Below are positions 34,301 to 36,135 of a DNA stretch of 36,135 nucleotides, in pieces. The notes under the pieces are model-generated. The model was not told the DNA's origin. It searched no databases and saw only the letters and a list, made by a program, of their open reading frames with translations. Source of the stretch: Halodesulfovibrio spirochaetisodalis (GTDB lineage Bacteria > Desulfobacterota > Desulfovibrionia > Desulfovibrionales > Desulfovibrionaceae); the NCBI RefSeq assembly GCF_001672295.1, contig NZ_JXMS01000035.1, positions 1 through 36,135 of the forward strand. The letters are read 5' to 3'. How positions within the stretch are numbered: the first letter of the stretch is position 1; the number at the start of each line of letters is the position of its first letter. A program made the position numbers and the translations under genes.

Positions 34301-35146
34301 CTTTGAGAGCGCAGGTGCGCCAGTAGCGGCTGTTGCGATAAGTGCAACTACGGAAAGTGTGGTTGCAAGTACGAAACGCCAGTCAAAGCGTTTAAGCGCT
34401 TCCGGAATGAATCTGGACGGAATAAACAGCAGGAATGCGCCAACATACGGAAGCGAAGCAGCGAGCGGCCAGTGAGCTTCAAACTCAGGGAAGCTTGCTT
34501 CGGAACCGAATATTGTCAGAACCGGATTGAGAATCAGGTCCGGGAAAACATGCGATACAGCAACAACTGCGCCGAGAAGGAGGGTAATACCGCCGAGCAC
34601 AGTTGAAGTAGCAGGTTTGTCGTCTGCGTTTTCCGGAGATTCAAAACAGATGGTTTGAACAATTTTGATGGTGTACCACAAGGCAATACAGTTGCTTACA
34701 AGCATCATAATTGCCGGAAGGTACATTTCTGCGCTGACAAGACCGTATGTCAGAGCCAATTTGCTTACTGCACCTTTAAACGGAGTAAATCCGATGGCGG
34801 AAAACATGGCAAACCCGAAAATACCTGCGAAGAGCGGAGCGCGTTTAAAGGCACCGCGGAGGTTGGTGAGATCAAGTTTGCCGAACTGTGTTGCCAGCCC
34901 GATAAGTGCAAAAACAGCCAGACCTCTGATAGAGAGCTGATAGAAAAGATGTAATGCAGCACCTGCATTACCGGAGATTGTTCCTGTCCCGAACCCTGCA
35001 AGGACAGCCCCGATTTCCGCAATGCTGGAAAAAAGGAGAACAGTTGTTAATTTGTTGAACTGCTTACAGGCCCAATACTGAGCAAGCAGTAGAATCAAAC
35101 ACCCAATGTAGACTGAGAAGTGAGAAGTGGTAACTTCAAGTAACAT
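31361..35146 (-). CDS. cooM: Giant ion-pumping membrane subunit CooM (fused NuoL/M-like modules)
   Basis: This 1261-residue polytopic protein is the ion-translocating subunit of the Coo complex. It shows one N-terminal half module (about 1-190) and two full antiporter modules. Each full module has the TM5 Trp-Glu (FWELMTFSSYF; FWEIMSSWPLY) and TM7 Lys (VKAGLVPFHSWLP; MKAAMLPLRIDIW). Module ends contain VNHAIMKNLLFL and VNHMFFKNLLFL. ATG 35146 was chosen over the longer frame because AAGGAG lies 10-11 bases upstream and the hydrophobic segment starts soon after. Length is close to R. rubrum CooM. It is first in the operon. Confidence 0.92.
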   Translation of the reverse strand: MLLEVTTSHFSVYIGCLILLLAQYWACKQFNKLTTVLLFSSIAEIGAVLAGFGTGTISGNAGAALHLFYQLSIRGLAVFALIGLATQFGKLDLTNLRGAFKRAPLFAGIFGFAMFSAIGFTPFKGAVSKLALTYGLVSAEMYLPAIMMLVSNCIALWYTIKIVQTICFESPENADDKPATSTVLGGITLLLGAVVAVSHVFPDLILNPVLTIFGSEASFPEFEAHWPLAASLPYVGAFLLFIPSRFIPEALKRFDWRFVLATTLSVVALIATAATGAPALSKLFACIMACIGLVVTVYSGGYIHKENATRYWFFLLLMQGSLIGLTLTQNLGSLYGFWELMTFSSYFLVIHEETKDAFDAGFKYFFMCAAGAYALLFGIFLIHSATGSFEYAAIAQATGNVSPVLAGIAALLCFFGFAVKAGLVPFHSWLPAAHPVAPSSISGPLSGILTKTGIYGMLMVCFALFGAGYFNQEGAFDITTLITVLGATTLLFAEVKALTQTNVKRMLAYSTMAQVGEIAAVLGLGTYLSLTGSMAHVVNHAIMKNLLFLGVGMLIMRSGTYSINKLKGLGRAMPLTGLCLFVGLMGIMGLPPFGGFVSKFLMVYAAMDAGQPLLAALILAGGLMGVFYYTRLVRVLFFEKYEGKPVAEAPLTCLIPMGVLATACLLLGVFPQLNYVVIVPVLQSLLAAGKIAAQPLPDLAIGWPLYAAIPMIGAVVPYILRENLEKSAWGTVGVLVLAFIGLGFSWGSLDALSISYSLLIILMGILNVVYSANYMDHSHTQWRFFTLFLLMIGGLLGVATSSNIFTFFLFWEIMSSWPLYSIIIHEESKSALREGFKYFAFNILGASFMFFGVAMLTAESGVFGFSELAQAFSTMPGSTGMYAMAFIALGFTMKAAMLPLRIDIWMHPATAPTPVSGYISSVLLKTGPFGLMKLFFIIGGAGFFAGKSGYWAQPAIMYTLAWVAGITIFFAALKAVMQTSIKRVLIYSTVSQMAYVLLGICMATSLTVSGGLMHFVNHMFFKNLLFLAAGAIMYRTHADTLDELSGIGRKMPFTLTVFAIAAFSAVGVPPLSGFTSKWMLYHGLMDEGEVLLALLALSGSVLTLAYMIKFLHSAFFGKLNPALENVTEVGKLMRMPMAVLAGASILFGVFPGLLLAPVNSIIASTGFAPLDINLGGIATGSGAWDAISCALVMAISYGVARLILSFMNKSERICHTHGCGVTDISTEKSHVSGSNFYEPALTVLEQWLNLPAEFLSGKRNK

Positions 35147-35364
35147 GCAATTCTTGCTCCTTATGAAAGAAGACAATACCGATTGCCCAGACGCACCTAT
35201 AGCAGGTACATCCACGGTATTCTTCCGATACAACACAGAGGAAACCCCATTTTCCTCTCATAGCCAGGCTATGTTCAACCTGTGTTGTTGGTTCTTTCAA
35301 TCCGAATCCAATTCGCCGTCTCAATACGGCGCAGTACTTCCTGTAAATCGAACTGATCACCTGC

Positions 35365-35370
35365 ACTATT
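35365..35370 (-). promoter_or_regulatory. Candidate -10 element of the cooM promoter
   Basis: On the - strand AATAGT lies about 32 bases downstream of the CooA-like site centre; a start near 35358 would put the site at about -42, the class II activator position. Confidence 0.4.
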
Positions 35371-35391
35371 GCCCGTTTGTGCAGGGAAAAC

Positions 35392-35407
35392 AGTCGTACA
35401 CATGACA
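35392..35407 (-). promoter_or_regulatory. CooA-like operator upstream of cooM
   Basis: On the - strand the sequence reads TGTCA-TGTGTA-CGACT, matching the R. rubrum CooA half-sites TGTCA-N6-CGACA at 9 of 10 positions. It lies about 250 bases before the cooM start. CooA is a CO-sensing haem Crp/Fnr-type activator. Confidence 0.6.
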
Positions 35408-35544
35408 CTTGGTTCAAAAAAGCGGGTCGGCACTCCCACAAGTCTGAATAGTGTGATGAAGTATCTGGCAGCTCGTTACTTTCTTTTAGTTTGGTGACTA
35501 CCTTCTTCAAAGAAGGAAAAGAAAATAGAACTGATAGGATGCGA

Positions 35545-35562
35545 TTGTGAGAGATTTCATAA
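35545..35562. promoter_or_regulatory. Crp/Fnr-type palindrome
   Basis: TTGTGA-GAGATT-TCATAA matches the TGTGA-N6-TCACA pattern at 9 of 10 half-site bases. It could bind HcpR or another Crp/Fnr regulator; it is about 150 bases upstream of the CooA-like site. Confidence 0.35.
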
Positions 35563-36135
35563 ACACAAATCTAATCAGCAACCTAGTTCTTTTACACTTC
35601 TTTACAATTGAATGAGTAATCAAATAAGCAAGTTAGTGGCAATTTTGCTCTTTTTTGGGTCGGTTTTCCCGGTGTACAAAAAGAGTGTCGCGCTGCTCTT
35701 TAGTTTAACGTATTGTAATTAAAGGTTTTGTCTGCAAAAGTTGTGTTTTTTGTGAAGGAGTACTTTCGCAAAACAGCGTTTGTGCCCATTTACTTATGGG
35801 GTGTTAATCTTATGGATTAGTGGATTGATGTATTTCCTTGGTTGATCATGCAGTGAACGTATAGCTTTTTTTGATTGATCGCACAATCTTTCTTTTTGCT
35901 ATGCGATTCAGATGTAACTCTATGAAAATAAAAGAATAAGTAGGTGTGTGTCAGTTTGTGCGCAAGGTGTTGTTACGGAAAAGTATAATGATATCTGAGG
36001 GATGAGGTGTGGTTATTGGAATGTGAAAAAAATCCTTAGAAAGCTAACTTGCTGTGAAAATGACAGAAAAAAATTATCATTACATTATAAAACAAGAGTC
36101 ATGGATAAGATCGCAACGCATAAATGCAAAAAAAT

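Larger units (their letters stand above)
35147..36135 (-). promoter_or_regulatory. Long regulatory region upstream of cooM
   Basis: Nearly 1 kb with no supported gene. It contains a CooA-type site (35392-35407), a Crp/Fnr-like palindrome (35545-35562) and AT-rich sequence. The window ends before the neighbouring gene. An ATG frame beginning at 36101 runs off the end and cannot be judged. Confidence 0.5.

Noticed and set aside
30466-34306. Long + strand ORFs antisense to cooK and cooM
   Set aside because: They are shadows of strongly coding minus-strand membrane genes with clear NuoH/NuoL motifs; the antisense proteins are Cys/His-rich nonsense.
35136-35510. 124-codon minus-strand ORF upstream of cooM
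   Set aside because: It has no ribosome site, overlaps the cooM start and the CooA-like site, and shows no domain.
35638-35652. TGGCAATTTTGCT resembling a sigma-54 promoter
   Set aside because: The distance between the GG and GC elements is three bases too short.
36101-36135. ATG frame starting at 36101 and running off the window
   Set aside because: Only eleven codons are visible and the ribosome site is weak, so coding cannot be judged.

Overview
The window looks like a chromosomal segment of a sulfate-reducing member of the Desulfovibrionales, perhaps a marine, moderate-GC genus such as Halodesulfovibrio. This is inferred from gene content: a complete Coo-type energy-converting [NiFe] hydrogenase operon in the order cooMKLXUH-hypA-cooF (the order known in Desulfovibrio vulgaris), a haem-type bacterioferritin, several sigma-54 activators, NikR, a ferredoxin:thioredoxin reductase catalytic chain and a YeiH-type exporter. 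No rRNA, tRNA, CRISPR array, phage or transposase gene was seen.

Layout. 1-528 is gene-poor. 529-4637 holds folC, selA and an M18 aminopeptidase on the + strand. 4709-5014 is a TIR-bounded, MITE-like intergenic element. 5122-6303 is an iron-dependent alcohol dehydrogenase. 6476-6777 is a small XRE regulator with a perfect 11+3+11 palindrome upstream. 7021-8288 is a biotin ECF module (ATPase plus BioY). 8539-10420 is a methyltransferase followed by nikR-folE2. 10446-10826 is a second MITE-like element. 10841-12901 holds bacterioferritin and a Xaa-Pro aminopeptidase on the - strand. 13007-13423 is a non-coding region with three identical-pattern palindromes, a sigma-54 promoter and a terminator-ended structured RNA. 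13451-14800 is the adjacent sigma-54 activator, whose receiver domain is degenerate. 14899-15828 is MscS. 16270-22543 is a sigma-54-driven YeiH exporter, a small membrane protein and a two-component system whose kinase has a haem-binding CxxCH sensor domain. 22788-24377 holds the FTR catalytic chain and an SGNH hydrolase. 24560-25670 is a tandem array of three near-identical 37-38-residue Cys-rich peptide genes, followed by a C_GCAxxG_C_C redox protein. 26714-35146 is the Coo hydrogenase operon on the - strand, preceded by a long leader with a CooA-like operator.

How they work together. The Coo hydrogenase (membrane arm CooM/CooK, catalytic CooL/CooH, electron carriers CooX/CooF, assembly factor HypA) should couple ferredoxin oxidation to H2 formation and ion pumping. 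NikR and HypA fit its nickel demand, but no CO dehydrogenase gene is present in the window. The YeiH exporter and the haem sensor kinase/NtrC-type regulator look like one signalling-transport unit controlled through sigma-54.

Most novel-looking items: (1) a candidate sigma-54-dependent small RNA with CCUCC loops, beside an activator that lacks the phospho-acceptor Asp; (2) the triplicated Cys-rich microprotein array with duplicated promoter and terminator units; (3) the TIR-bounded intergenic elements, one inserted between cooH and hypA. All assignments were made by reading motifs; no searches or folding programs were run.
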